From an uncultured Alistipes sp. (lineage in GTDB: Bacteria; Bacteroidota; Bacteroidia; Bacteroidales; Rikenellaceae), in contig CAPXWY010000006.1 in NCBI GenBank assembly GCA_948736885.1, forward strand, positions 1 through 50,187: a stretch of 50,187 bases of DNA, written 5' to 3'. The translations under genes and the position numbers were made by a program. Within the stretch, counting starts at the first letter, position 1, and each line of letters opens with the position of its first letter. Positions 17,940-25,967 of this stretch are shown in pieces. Under the pieces are notes generated by a model. That model was not told where the DNA came from, searched no databases, and saw only the letters and a list, made by a program, of their open reading frames with translations.

Positions 17940-18380
17940 ATGAAAGTAGGCTATTATAACGAAGATTGCACCTATCGGCTGCCGCAGAAGCGGCGCACGA
18001 CAGCCTGGCTGCGCGAGGTGGCCGCGGCCGAAGGGTATGTGCTGGGCGATGTGAACTACATTTTCTGCTCGGCGCGCCGGCTCTTGGAGATGAACCGTCA
18101 GTTTCTGGGCCACGACTATTTCACGGACGTCATCACTTTCGACTACAGCGACCGCCGCGGTACGCGCACGGTCTCGGGCGACATCTTCATCGACGTGGAG
18201 ACCGTGGCCGACAATGCGCGGATCTACGGCGCCGCGCGGCTCGTCGAGATGCGCCGCGTGGTGGTTCACGGTCTGCTGCATCTTTGCGGTCAGAAGGACA
18301 AGACCCCTGCGGCCAACCGCCGCATGCACGCCAAGGAAGACAAGTACCTGGCCCTTTGGGCGGTTGGCGACGAAGCGTGA
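17940..18380 (+). CDS. ybeY: rRNA maturation endoribonuclease YbeY
   Basis: A 146-residue protein of usual length for YbeY, a metal-dependent RNase in 16S rRNA maturation and ribosome quality control. The core shows FLGHDYFTDVITFDY and SGDIFIDVETVADNA, followed by the metal-binding HGLLHLCGQKDKT. The usual third histidine of HGxLHLxGYDH is replaced by Asp/Lys. I believe this is common in Bacteroidetes relatives rather than inactivation. I chose MKVGYYNED as start over an in-frame ATG six codons upstream because it aligns with the family. The 216 bases before the gene hold nothing recognisable. Confidence 0.88.
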   Translation: MKVGYYNEDCTYRLPQKRRTTAWLREVAAAEGYVLGDVNYIFCSARRLLEMNRQFLGHDYFTDVITFDYSDRRGTRTVSGDIFIDVETVADNARIYGAARLVEMRRVVVHGLLHLCGQKDKTPAANRRMHAKEDKYLALWAVGDEA

Positions 18381-18622
18381 AAATCCTTCGTGTCGCCGCG
18401 GTCCGAAGAGCCCCGCATTTCGCAGTTTTTCTCCAATAGTGGCCCATAGGCAATCTCCGCAGGTGCGGCCCGGGAGCAATACCTGCTCTTAGCTGGGCGC
18501 ATGTTCCGGCCGCCCGATACTTGCCGTTGAAAGCCGTTCTTTCCGCCATTATCCCGAACTTTCGCTTTCGAGGAGGACTCCGCCTTCCGAAAAGCCGGTT
18601 TCTCCTATTTAAATCTGTGTCG

Positions 18623-20056
18623 ATGAAGTCCCTCCCGATGGTAAAACTGTTGCTTCCGTTCGCGGCAGGAATCGTCTTGGGAGAACATTTCGCGCTGCCG
18701 TGGTGGTTCGTCGCCGCGGCTTTTTCGTTGTGCGGCGTTCTGGCGTTGCTGCTGCGTTCGGGTGCGGCCCTGGCGGCCTTGCTTGTGGTGACAGGGTGGG
18801 GCGTCTGCCAGTTCCATGCACCGGAGCGGACGGTCCCGCTGGAGACGACGTGCCTCTGGCAGGTGCAGGTCGAGGGGATGCCCGCCGGCCGCGGACGTTA
18901 CAGCTCGGCCGACGGTGTGATCCGGGCGTGGCGGCTCCCCGGCCGGACGCAATGGCATACGGCGGCCGACAGGGTGGTGCTGCGGACCGATTCGACCGTG
19001 ATGCTCTCGGGCGGCGACCGCATCCTTTGCTGGGGTCGGGTGGGGGCCCTGCGGGGCGGTTCGGAGAGTTACCGGCGGCTGATGGCGCGGCGGGGTTTCG
19101 TCGGGTCGCTCTACCTCTCCTCGCGCCGGGTGCTTGAGAGCGGGGCGAATGCCGATCCGGGGCTCCATCTGCGTGCGGCCGCACGGATGAAGAGGATCTG
19201 TTCGCCGGACGATGCCGGAGCCGTGTTGCGGGCCATGACGGTGGCCGACCGGAGCGGTCTGACGCCCCGGCTGCGCGCAGCCTGGTCGCGCAGCGGCATG
19301 TCGCATCTGCTGGCTGTGTCGGGTTTGCATACGGGCCTTGTTTTTCTCCTGGCCAACCTGGCGTTGCGGTGGCTGGCGTTGTTGAGGCGCGGTCATCTGG
19401 TGCGCGATGCGCTGGCCGTAGGTGCGGTGTGGCTCTATGTCGCCACGGCAGGTTTCCCGCCCAGCGCCGTGCGGGCCGCCGTGATGTGCACCTTGTTGCA
19501 GGCCGCGTTGGCCGTCGGATCGGAATACGTGGGGTTGAATGCTCTGGCTGCGGCCGCTTTCGGCATGCTGTTGTGGAATCCGGCATGGATCGGCGACATC
19601 GGTTTTCAGCTTTCGTTCGTGGCCGTGGCGGCTATTCTGCTGTGGGCGGTGCCGTTGTGCCGCAGGCTGCACGGGCGTCATCGGGTGTTGAACGCGCTGA
19701 CCGACACCGTGGCAGTGGGCGCGGCGGCTACGCTGGCCACCGCACCGTTGGTGTCGCATGCTTTCGGCGTCGTGCCGGTGGCGGGTTTGCTGCTCAATCC
19801 GGCGGTCATTCCGCTGGCGGGCATCGTGGTCTTGTGCGGAGTGGCGGGACTCTTTGTGCCGGGAATCTGTCGGGCCGGCGAGGGTGCCGCCGACCTGCTC
19901 GACCTGCTGGCCCGTACGACGGCATCCGTACCGGGTGCGGCCGTCGAATATGCCCTTTCAACCCGGGCGACGGTGGCCTGCTATGTCTTCTTTGTGATTG
20001 CAACCGCAGTGCTGCGGCATGCCGCAGCGAAAAAAAGCGTACATTTGCCCTCGTGA
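18623..20056 (+). CDS. ComEC/Rec2-family competence protein, short form
   Basis: A 477-residue polytopic membrane protein with hydrophobic N-terminal segments (LPMVKLLLPFAAGIVLGEHF). A mid-section of roughly 100 residues contains DUF4131-like sequence. The Competence domain follows, marked by MSHLLAVSGLHTGLVF (about 229-244) and GFPPSAVRAAVMC. ComEC forms the inner-membrane channel for single-stranded DNA uptake. Full-length forms have a C-terminal metallo-beta-lactamase domain (~700-800 residues in total) that is absent here, so the nuclease part is missing or encoded elsewhere. Its stop overlaps the next start (TGATG). Confidence 0.85.
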   Translation: MKSLPMVKLLLPFAAGIVLGEHFALPWWFVAAAFSLCGVLALLLRSGAALAALLVVTGWGVCQFHAPERTVPLETTCLWQVQVEGMPAGRGRYSSADGVIRAWRLPGRTQWHTAADRVVLRTDSTVMLSGGDRILCWGRVGALRGGSESYRRLMARRGFVGSLYLSSRRVLESGANADPGLHLRAAARMKRICSPDDAGAVLRAMTVADRSGLTPRLRAAWSRSGMSHLLAVSGLHTGLVFLLANLALRWLALLRRGHLVRDALAVGAVWLYVATAGFPPSAVRAAVMCTLLQAALAVGSEYVGLNALAAAAFGMLLWNPAWIGDIGFQLSFVAVAAILLWAVPLCRRLHGRHRVLNALTDTVAVGAAATLATAPLVSHAFGVVPVAGLLLNPAVIPLAGIVVLCGVAGLFVPGICRAGEGAADLLDLLARTTASVPGAAVEYALSTRATVACYVFFVIATAVLRHAAAKKSVHLPS

Positions 20057-21204
20057 TGACCCTCGAAGAATACGAATGGCTCGTCTCCGACGAAGCGACG
20101 CGCGCCGTGGCCGAAAACCGCGGCCGCGACCCGCTGGAGGTGGCGCTCGACACCCGGGTGCCCCATGCGCGGCTGGTGGCCACGCAGGTGAAGTATCTGC
20201 ACCGGGCGGTGTCGAAACTGCCCTCCTATGCGGCGGCGCAGTGCATTCTGCCGCCGCTGGCCTTCGAACAGGCGTCGAGCGAGCGCTGTGCGGCGCACAA
20301 ACGCATCGGGGGCGGGCGGGTGCTCGACCTTACGTGCGGCCTCGGTGTCGATGCGCTGGCGCTGAGCCGTCGGTTCGGGCAGGTGGTGACCCTCGAACGA
20401 AACGAAGTGCTGGCCCGGGTGGCGCGCGAGAACTTCCGGCGGCTGGGTGCGGCCAATATCGAGGTGGCGGCCGCGTCGGCCGAAGAGTATCTGGCGCAGA
20501 CGCACGAGCGTTTCGACTGGGTCTATGCCGATCCCGACCGCCGTTCGGCCACGGGACGCAAGCTGGTGCGGCTGGAGGATTGTTCGCCCTCGATTCCGGC
20601 GCTGTTGCCGGCGATCCGCCGGGCGGGCGGAGGGCTCTGTCTGAAGAATTCGCCGCTCTTCGACATCGACGAAGCGCTGCGCCTTTTCCCCGACAGCCGG
20701 GTGGAGGCCGTTTCGCTCGACGGCGAATGCAAGGAGGTGGTGGTCTACGACGACGGCACGGGCCCGGAGGTGACGGCCACGGCCTTGGGCGCTGCGGACC
20801 GCAGTTTCACGGCCCGGCCCGATGCCGTGGCGCCGCATCCGGGCGTTTTCGACCCGGCGCGCTATCGCTGGCTCACGGTGCCCGACGTGGCGTTGCAGAA
20901 GGCCCGCCTGGCGCGGCTGCAGCTGGCCGGGCAGGCCGACATCTGGAGCGACAACGGCTTCGGATTCTCGGCGGAGCGGCCTGCCGACGCGATCGGCAAG
21001 GTTTTCGCCGTCGAATCCGTCGAACCCTACGATCCGCGGCGCCTGCGGCGCGAACTCAAAGGCTGCGGTGCGACGATTTTCAAGCGCGACTTCCCGCTGG
21101 CCGTCGAGGAGATCATGCGCCGCACGGGGCTCCGGCCGGGCGATGACGTGCGGCTGGCGTTCACGAAAATCGACGGGGCATTTTGGACGATCCGGCTGAA
21201 ATGA
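20056..21204 (+). CDS. SAM-dependent methyltransferase with THUMP-like domain (PG_1098-type)
   Basis: A 382-residue protein. Residues 1-90 are helical (MTLEEYEWLVSDEATRAVAE). The class I methyltransferase core has the SAM motif DLTCGLGVDALALSRRFG (about 95-112) and the acidic ERNEVLARVARENF. Motif IV, VYADPDRR (about 157-164), resembles the DPPY-type site of RNA or DNA base methyltransferases. The C-terminal half corresponds to the ferredoxin-like/THUMP-like part of Porphyromonas PG_1098. RNA modification is likely but the target is unknown. The start overlaps the comEC stop by one base. Confidence 0.82.
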   Translation: MTLEEYEWLVSDEATRAVAENRGRDPLEVALDTRVPHARLVATQVKYLHRAVSKLPSYAAAQCILPPLAFEQASSERCAAHKRIGGGRVLDLTCGLGVDALALSRRFGQVVTLERNEVLARVARENFRRLGAANIEVAAASAEEYLAQTHERFDWVYADPDRRSATGRKLVRLEDCSPSIPALLPAIRRAGGGLCLKNSPLFDIDEALRLFPDSRVEAVSLDGECKEVVVYDDGTGPEVTATALGAADRSFTARPDAVAPHPGVFDPARYRWLTVPDVALQKARLARLQLAGQADIWSDNGFGFSAERPADAIGKVFAVESVEPYDPRRLRRELKGCGATIFKRDFPLAVEEIMRRTGLRPGDDVRLAFTKIDGAFWTIRLK

Positions 21205-21205
21205 C

Positions 21206-21213
21206 TATTTTTG
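21206..21213 (+). promoter_or_regulatory. -7 box upstream of the YihY-family gene
   Basis: TATTTTTG matches TAnnTTTG. It begins one base after the methyltransferase stop and leaves a ~145-base leader that contains a GC-rich palindromic repeat. Confidence 0.55.
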
Positions 21214-21255
21214 TTGTACGGCGTACTCTTTGTTCGTGTCCGGCCGAAACGGTTT

Positions 21256-21320
21256 TCGGGGCGGAGCCTGCGGGCACGCAACATTTGCGGGCTTCGCCGG
21301 ACGAGGCTCCGGTCCGCAGG
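21256..21320 (+). repeat. GC-rich palindromic repeat in the YihY leader
   Basis: CGGAGCCT (21262-21269) pairs with AGGCTCCG (21304-21311), with a GCGGGC...GCGGGCTTCGCC interior as in other family members. It would fold in the 5' leader of the downstream mRNA. Confidence 0.6.
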
Positions 21321-21362
21321 AAGAGCGGTCGGGGACTGCCGGCTTCCGATATTTGAAAGATT

Positions 21363-22673
21363 ATGAAGATCAAGCATATAATCGCCTACTTCACCGACAC
21401 CGTCTTCCGGCGCGACGCGAGCGAGTGGCGCAGTCCGGCGGCGCGGTGGCTGGTGCGGCAGTACCGGCTGCTTTTCTATACGGCCCGCGGGCTGAAGGAG
21501 CACGGTACGCTGATCCGCTCGGCGGCCCTGACGTTCTATACCCTCATGTCGCTGGTGCCCATCGTGGCGGTGGCATTCGCCGTGGTGAAGGGCTTCGGCC
21601 TGGCCGACGGTCTGGTGCAGAACCTCTATTCGATCTTTCCGCAGAACCCCGAAATCATCGACTACATCGTGGCGTTCGCCGAAAAGGCGCTGGCCCGCAC
21701 GCAGGGCGGCGTGGTGGCCGTGGTGGCGCTGGTCATGCTGTTCTGGGCCGTGATCCGCGTTTTCGGGTCGATCGAAAACGCGTTCAACAATATCTGGGAG
21801 GTGAAGGCCGAGCGCAGCATCGCCCGCCAGTGGAGCGACTACATCGCCATCGTGATGATCGTGCCCGTGCTGTGGGTCATCGCCGGCGCGGTGGGCGGTT
21901 ATGCGCGCCAGCTGCTGGGCTTCGGCGACGGCTGGTTCTATTCGCTGCTTTCGCAAGTCATGTCGGTGGTGGTGGTGTGGGTGATGTTCACGGTCTTCTA
22001 CGTGGTCATCCCCAACGCCCGGGTGCGCTTCCCGAGCGCCCTGATGGCCGGCATCGTCGCCGGAACGGCTTTCGCGCTCTTCCAGTGGGGCTATCTCTAC
22101 GTGCAGCGGTGGATGACTTCGTACAATGCCATCTACGGCAGTTTCGCGGCCCTGCCGCTCTTCATGATCTGGATGCAGACTTCGTGGCAGATTCTGCTCT
22201 TCGGCGGCGAACTTTCGTTCGCCTATCAGAACGTTTCGCGGTTCTGCGAGGAGCGCGAGTCGCTGCGCATCAGCTACGACCAGCGCCGCAAGGTGCTGGT
22301 GGCCGTGATGCTGATCGTCGTGGAGCACCTGCGCACGCAGGGAGGCGCCACACCCGTGGAGACCATCCGCGACCGGCTCGACCTGCCCACGCGCATCGTG
22401 AACGACATACTCTACCAGCTGGTGCAGGCCGATCTCCTGCTGGCCGTGCCGGTGGACGCCGACGATCGCGAAAAGGAGTATATTCCGGCGCAGGACGTGA
22501 CGTCGCTTACGGTCTACGGCGTGTTGGAGGCCGTGGAGCAGTCGGGGAACGGCGGGTTCGACCCGGCGCCGACGCCCGAGTTCTCGTGCATCGACCGCGA
22601 GCTGGAGCGCATCAAGCAGCATGCCCGCAAATCGCAGGAGAATGTGAAGATCATAGACTTGTTGGAGGGTTAA
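21363..22673 (+). CDS. YihY/BrkB (virulence factor BrkB) family membrane protein
   Basis: A 436-residue inner-membrane protein. The first ~300 residues carry the six-helix YihY_UPF0761 domain: LIRSAALTFYTLMSLVPIVAVAF, FWAVIRVFGSIENAFNNIW, then the late helices FAALPLFMIWMQTSWQILLFGGELSFA. The family was once called RNase BN, a role now disproved; its function is unsettled. The last ~130 residues are soluble and look like a winged-helix-type region (GATPVETIRDRLDLPTRIVNDILYQLVQADLL), longer than in E. coli YihY. It is preceded by its own -7 box. Confidence 0.87.
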   Translation: MKIKHIIAYFTDTVFRRDASEWRSPAARWLVRQYRLLFYTARGLKEHGTLIRSAALTFYTLMSLVPIVAVAFAVVKGFGLADGLVQNLYSIFPQNPEIIDYIVAFAEKALARTQGGVVAVVALVMLFWAVIRVFGSIENAFNNIWEVKAERSIARQWSDYIAIVMIVPVLWVIAGAVGGYARQLLGFGDGWFYSLLSQVMSVVVVWVMFTVFYVVIPNARVRFPSALMAGIVAGTAFALFQWGYLYVQRWMTSYNAIYGSFAALPLFMIWMQTSWQILLFGGELSFAYQNVSRFCEERESLRISYDQRRKVLVAVMLIVVEHLRTQGGATPVETIRDRLDLPTRIVNDILYQLVQADLLLAVPVDADDREKEYIPAQDVTSLTVYGVLEAVEQSGNGGFDPAPTPEFSCIDRELERIKQHARKSQENVKIIDLLEG

Positions 22674-22717
22674 AAGTAAAATGCTTATCTGCAAAAAATG
22701 TCTCTGATTTTTATCTG

Positions 22718-22800
22718 GCGGCGCAGCCTGCGGGGCACGCCCGGCGTCAGCCGGATGTTGCAGGCCTCCGCCGGGCAAGGCTGCGGTCCGCGCGGCTCGG
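22718..22800 (+). repeat. GC-rich palindromic repeat between YihY and DUF2520 genes
   Basis: CGCAGCC (22722-22728) pairs with GGCTGCG (22779-22785), with an internal CCCGGCGTCAGCCGG and CTCCGCCGGG. It aligns closely with the copy at 25161-25235. Confidence 0.7.
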
Positions 22801-22824
22801 AGAGCCGCCCGAAGCAGCAAAGGG

Positions 22825-22832
22825 GTATTTTT
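22825..22832 (+). promoter_or_regulatory. -7 box upstream of the DUF2520 gene
   Basis: TATTTTTG matches TAnnTTTG and sits 25 bases after the end of the palindromic repeat, 87 bases before the start codon. Confidence 0.5.
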
Positions 22833-22918
22833 GCGGACGAGTATACAAAAATAAAGCAAAGAGAGAAAGGCGCTTTGTTTCGAGCCCCTTTCGCATTCAA
22901 CCGTTCAATTTTCGTTTT

Positions 22919-23692
22919 ATGAATGACGTGGTTGTCATCGGCAGCGGCAATGTGGCCGAATCGCTGGCCCGGGCGTTGGCCGGAAGCGGGGTGCACTTCG
23001 TGCAGCTCTGGGCCCGCAACGGGGCGCGGGCGGCGGAGATCGCCGCGATGGCGGGCTGCGGCTGGGCGGACCGGCCCGAAGAGCTGGCTCCGGCGGACCT
23101 TTATCTGCTGGCCGTGAGCGATCGGGCCGTGGCCGAAGTGGCCGGGGCGCTTCCCTTTCCCGAGGGCGCCGCGGTGGCTCATACGGCGGGCAGCGTGCCG
23201 CTGGAGGCGTTGCCGGCGAAGCTCGTGCGGCGGGCCGTCTTCTACCCGTTGCAGACTTTCACACGGGGCCGGCGGGTCGACTGGTCGGAGGTGCCGATCT
23301 TCATCGAGGCGTCGACGCCCGCGTTGCAGGACGAGCTGGAGTCGTTCGCCGGGCGGCTGTCGCGCCGGGTGCTGCGGGCCGATTCGGCGTTGCGGGCCCG
23401 GCTCCATCTGGCGGCCGTCTTCGTCTGCAACTTCGTCAACGGCATGTATGCCGCGGGCGAGGGATTGATGAACGGAGCGGGGCTCGATTTCGACCTGCTC
23501 AAGCCGCTGATCGCCGAGACGGCGGCCAAGGCCCTCGATGCCGCATCGCCCGCGGCCGTGCAGACGGGACCGGCCGTGCGGGGCGATGTGCCTACGCAGG
23601 AACGCCATGCGGCGATGCTCGACGACGACCTGCTGCGAACGATCTACAACTTAATCAGTCAGAGAATATGGGAAACTTCAAGGAAGATATAG
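22919..23692 (+). CDS. Rossmann-like and DUF2520 domain-containing protein
   Basis: A 257-residue protein. The N-terminal Rossmann fold begins with VVVIGSGNVAESLARAL (residues 4-20), an NAD(P)-binding GxGNVA pattern. The C-terminal helical DUF2520 domain (about 125-245) includes the conserved FYPLQTFTRG and HLAAVFVCNFVNGMY. The architecture resembles pyrroline-5-carboxylate or ketopantoate-type reductases, but the substrate of this family is not established. The frame is open far upstream, but the chosen ATG gives the proper fold start. It overlaps the kdsC start by 25 bases, so the pair is one operon. Confidence 0.85.
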   Translation: MNDVVVIGSGNVAESLARALAGSGVHFVQLWARNGARAAEIAAMAGCGWADRPEELAPADLYLLAVSDRAVAEVAGALPFPEGAAVAHTAGSVPLEALPAKLVRRAVFYPLQTFTRGRRVDWSEVPIFIEASTPALQDELESFAGRLSRRVLRADSALRARLHLAAVFVCNFVNGMYAAGEGLMNGAGLDFDLLKPLIAETAAKALDAASPAAVQTGPAVRGDVPTQERHAAMLDDDLLRTIYNLISQRIWETSRKI

Positions 23693-24213
23693 CCCGCACC
23701 GAAGCTTTCGTCTTCGATGTCGACGGCGTGATGACCGACGGGGGCATCGTCCCCACGGTCGACGGCGACTTCATCCGCCGCTACAATGCCAAGGACGGCT
23801 ATGCGCTGGCCTATGCCCTGCGCATGGGCTACCGGGTCTGCGTCATCTCGGGCGGCCGGGGCCGGACGCTCGAAAACCGACTGAAAATGCTCGGAATCAA
23901 GGAATATCATCTCGACTGCATGGACAAGATCACCACGCTGCGCGACTATTTCCGCCGCGAGGGGATCGATGCGGCCAACGTGATCTATATGGGCGACGAC
24001 ATCCCCGACCTGGAGTGCATGCGCGAGGTGGGGATTCCGGTCTGCCCGGCCGATGCGGCCACCGAAGTGGTCGGGGCGTGCCGCTATGTCTCGCAGTTCG
24101 CGGGCGGCGCGGGGGCCGTGCGCGACATCATCGAACAGGTGTTGCGCGCCCGCGGCGACTGGGCCCGCGATTCGCAGGGCGTGACTCCGTCGACCCTCGC
24201 GGCGTCCAACTGA
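23668..24213 (+). CDS. kdsC: 3-deoxy-D-manno-octulosonate 8-phosphate phosphatase (KdsC-like HAD)
   Basis: A 181-residue HAD-superfamily phosphatase of the cap-less C0 type, the length expected for KdsC (~170-190). The nucleophile motif is FDVDGVMTDG (D17 and D19). Motif II SGG follows the VCVISGGRG strand, and motif IV is YMGDDIPDLE (about 109-118). It removes phosphate from KDO-8-phosphate in lipid A-core KDO synthesis. A close alternative in the same family is an acylneuraminate-type phosphatase. The ~15 residues after GDW look like a lineage-specific tail. Other KDO genes are not adjacent. Confidence 0.88.
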   Translation: MGNFKEDIARTEAFVFDVDGVMTDGGIVPTVDGDFIRRYNAKDGYALAYALRMGYRVCVISGGRGRTLENRLKMLGIKEYHLDCMDKITTLRDYFRREGIDAANVIYMGDDIPDLECMREVGIPVCPADAATEVVGACRYVSQFAGGAGAVRDIIEQVLRARGDWARDSQGVTPSTLAASN

Positions 24214-24402
24214 GGGCGCCGGTGAAAAGCGGGGGGCTTGGGGGAAGAACCGGCTGCCTTCCGCTTCGGAACGGGGGCCGTCTGTCGAACCCGGAGTGGC
24301 GGGGGCCAGGGTTTCCGCCAGTGAGGTTCCGTAGATTCAGCAGTCCGCTGGCGGCCGCGGCCGTCCAGTTTTTCATCCCAGTCTGTGCCGGGGTTTATAG
24401 GC

Positions 24403-24644
24403 TTGCTCCTCCGGCATATTCATTCCAGCGACTGCTGTTTGCACATGCAGCTGCGGGTTTCCGCGACTGTGCGACGGGAGCCTTGCTGGACGTCGGCGTG
24501 CAGGGCGACGCCTGGTCTTCGTCATCCTATGCTTCCGGCAATTGCGGCGCGGGCTACCTGGCTTTCAACGCGAGCCTTGTGAACCCGCTGAACGGAACGA
24601 ACCGCGCCAACGGTCTTCCCGTGCGCTGCGTCCAAGCATCTGCG
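24403..24644 (+). pseudogene. Orphan cassette C: FISUMP/C-type-lectin-like C-terminal domain
   Basis: The frame shows AAAGFRD, GALLDVG, WSSSSYASG, then NPLNGTNRANGLPVRCVQASA, the closest of the four to the family consensus. It follows a partial P module ending in CAGCAGTCCGCTGGCGGC. No start or N-terminal portion is present, so it cannot be an independent secreted protein. Confidence 0.6.
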
Positions 24645-24669
24645 GACCCCTTTTCCTTTGTTCTTTCCA

Positions 24670-24755
24670 CCTTGCCGGAGGCTGCCGCCCGGAGTGGTGC
24701 GGGCTACGGCTCGCGTCAGCGCGGCAGGCAGATTCCGCAGTCCGCTGGCGGTGCG
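24670..24755 (+). repeat. P module, copy 3
   Basis: GGAGGCTGCCGCCCGGAGTG through CCGCAGTCCGCTGGCGG lies directly between cassettes C and D. Its middle (GTCAGCGCGGCAGGCAGAT) is identical to the segment in structured-RNA element copy 2 at about 26552-26570. Confidence 0.65.
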
Positions 24756-24817
24756 GTGCGTGTTGCTTCGCCGGGATTCGCGACCGTCAGTTCCCTTTTG
24801 TCTGGGCCGGAGCCTTT

Positions 24818-25045
24818 CTCCGGTCCATTCCTTGAGCGATTGCCGTCTAATGCCTGCTGCGGGCTATCGCAGCCGTGAGACGGGACGCTTTGCGAGCGTC
24901 GGTGCGGGCAGTAATTATTGGTCCTCTTCGCCCGTCTCTGCCGTGGTTTGCGAGGGCAGCGCTTTCAATTTTACGGGCAGCGACGTGAACCCGTTCAATA
25001 CGCCGGGGCGCGCCTGGGGCAATTCCGTGCGCTGCGTCCAGCATC
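24818..25045 (+). pseudogene. Orphan cassette D: FISUMP/C-type-lectin-like C-terminal domain
   Basis: The frame shows LSDCRLMPAAGYRSRETG, then SVGAGSNYWSSSP, a variable stretch, and VNPFNTPGRAWGNSVRCVQ. Its ending departs from A-C after VRCVQ, since a lost base pair shifts ASA to HLP. It is the most diverged copy and has its own preceding P module. Confidence 0.6.
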
Positions 25046-25160
25046 TGCCCGACAGCCTTTGCAAGGTGGGTTTTGCAATCGAGAATGGGCCGTTCATTGC
25101 CTGCGCGGCGGTCTCCGCCGGCCGGGGCGCTCTTTTCGCCGTGACGGGCTGCCGGGAATT

Positions 25161-25235
25161 CGGGCTGAAGCCTGCGGGGCATGCCCGGCATCAGCCGGAT
25201 GGTTGCGGGTCTCCGCCGGGGGAGGCTTCGGCCCG
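25161..25235 (+). repeat. GC-rich palindromic repeat after cassette D
   Basis: Nested arms CGGGC (25161-25165)/GCCCG (25231-25235) and GAAGCCT (25167-25173)/AGGCTTC (25223-25229). The interior is nearly identical to the copy at 22718-22800. Confidence 0.7.
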
Positions 25236-25463
25236 TCCGAGAGACAGAGGTTGTGAGAGATACGGGTCGATAGATTCTTCGTCGCTGTCCGCTCCTCAGA
25301 ATGACGATTGGTATCCATTGCGATCCGTAAATTCCGCCCCGAATTCTATGCCTGTTATTTCGAGGGGATCGCCCGCCGGAGCCGGTTTTTTCTTGTGGAG
25401 GGCTGGGTTCTCCCTATGACGGCTGGCGCTCTCCCTGCGGCGGGTTGTAGCTCTTCCGGCTTT

Positions 25464-25847
25464 GTCATTCTGAACGCAGTGAAGAATCTGCTCTGCGCCC
25501 GGGGCCGGCTCGCGCCCATAGGCGCGACCCCCGCAGCCGGCCCGGGCGAGCACGCGAAGAATGAAAGCAGTCGATTGATTAATTCTTTCGCTGACGGCTC
25601 CGACACCGGGGCGGAGTTTTTTTTCAAGGCAAAAGGGGCTAATTGTCATTCTGGGCGGAGCGAATCGACTTCCGCAGCGAGGGTGATAAAGCAAGCACTC
25701 CGATTGTCATTCTGAGGAGATCGGAAGATCGACGAAGAATCTGTATAAAGTTATTCACACAGATTTTTGACTGCCCTTCGTTTGTCTTTCTCCTCCTTGC
25801 GTCTTCTGCGCTCGCTGCGGAAGTCGATCCGCTGTGCTCAACATGAC
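25464..25847. repeat. Cluster of GTCATTCTGAGG...GAAGAATCT dispersed repeats, with an inverted pair
   Basis: Copies of a repeat common between genes in this group lie at about 25464-25492 and 25704-25742, with an inverted fragment near 25294-25305. A longer variant at 25645-25682 is matched in inverse orientation at 25811-25847; both contain ATCGACTTCCGCAGCGAG or its complement. The pair could form a large hairpin or mark the ends of a small non-autonomous element. Confidence 0.6.
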
Positions 25848-25967
25848 GGTAGTAGTGGCGGGCTGTGCGGCCCGGGCGAGAACGGCCGAAAACGGGCAAA
25901 AGCGGTGAAAACGGGCGGGAGCGGACTACGAAGATTCTGCTTTGGGGACCTTGGCATGGAGCGGGTT

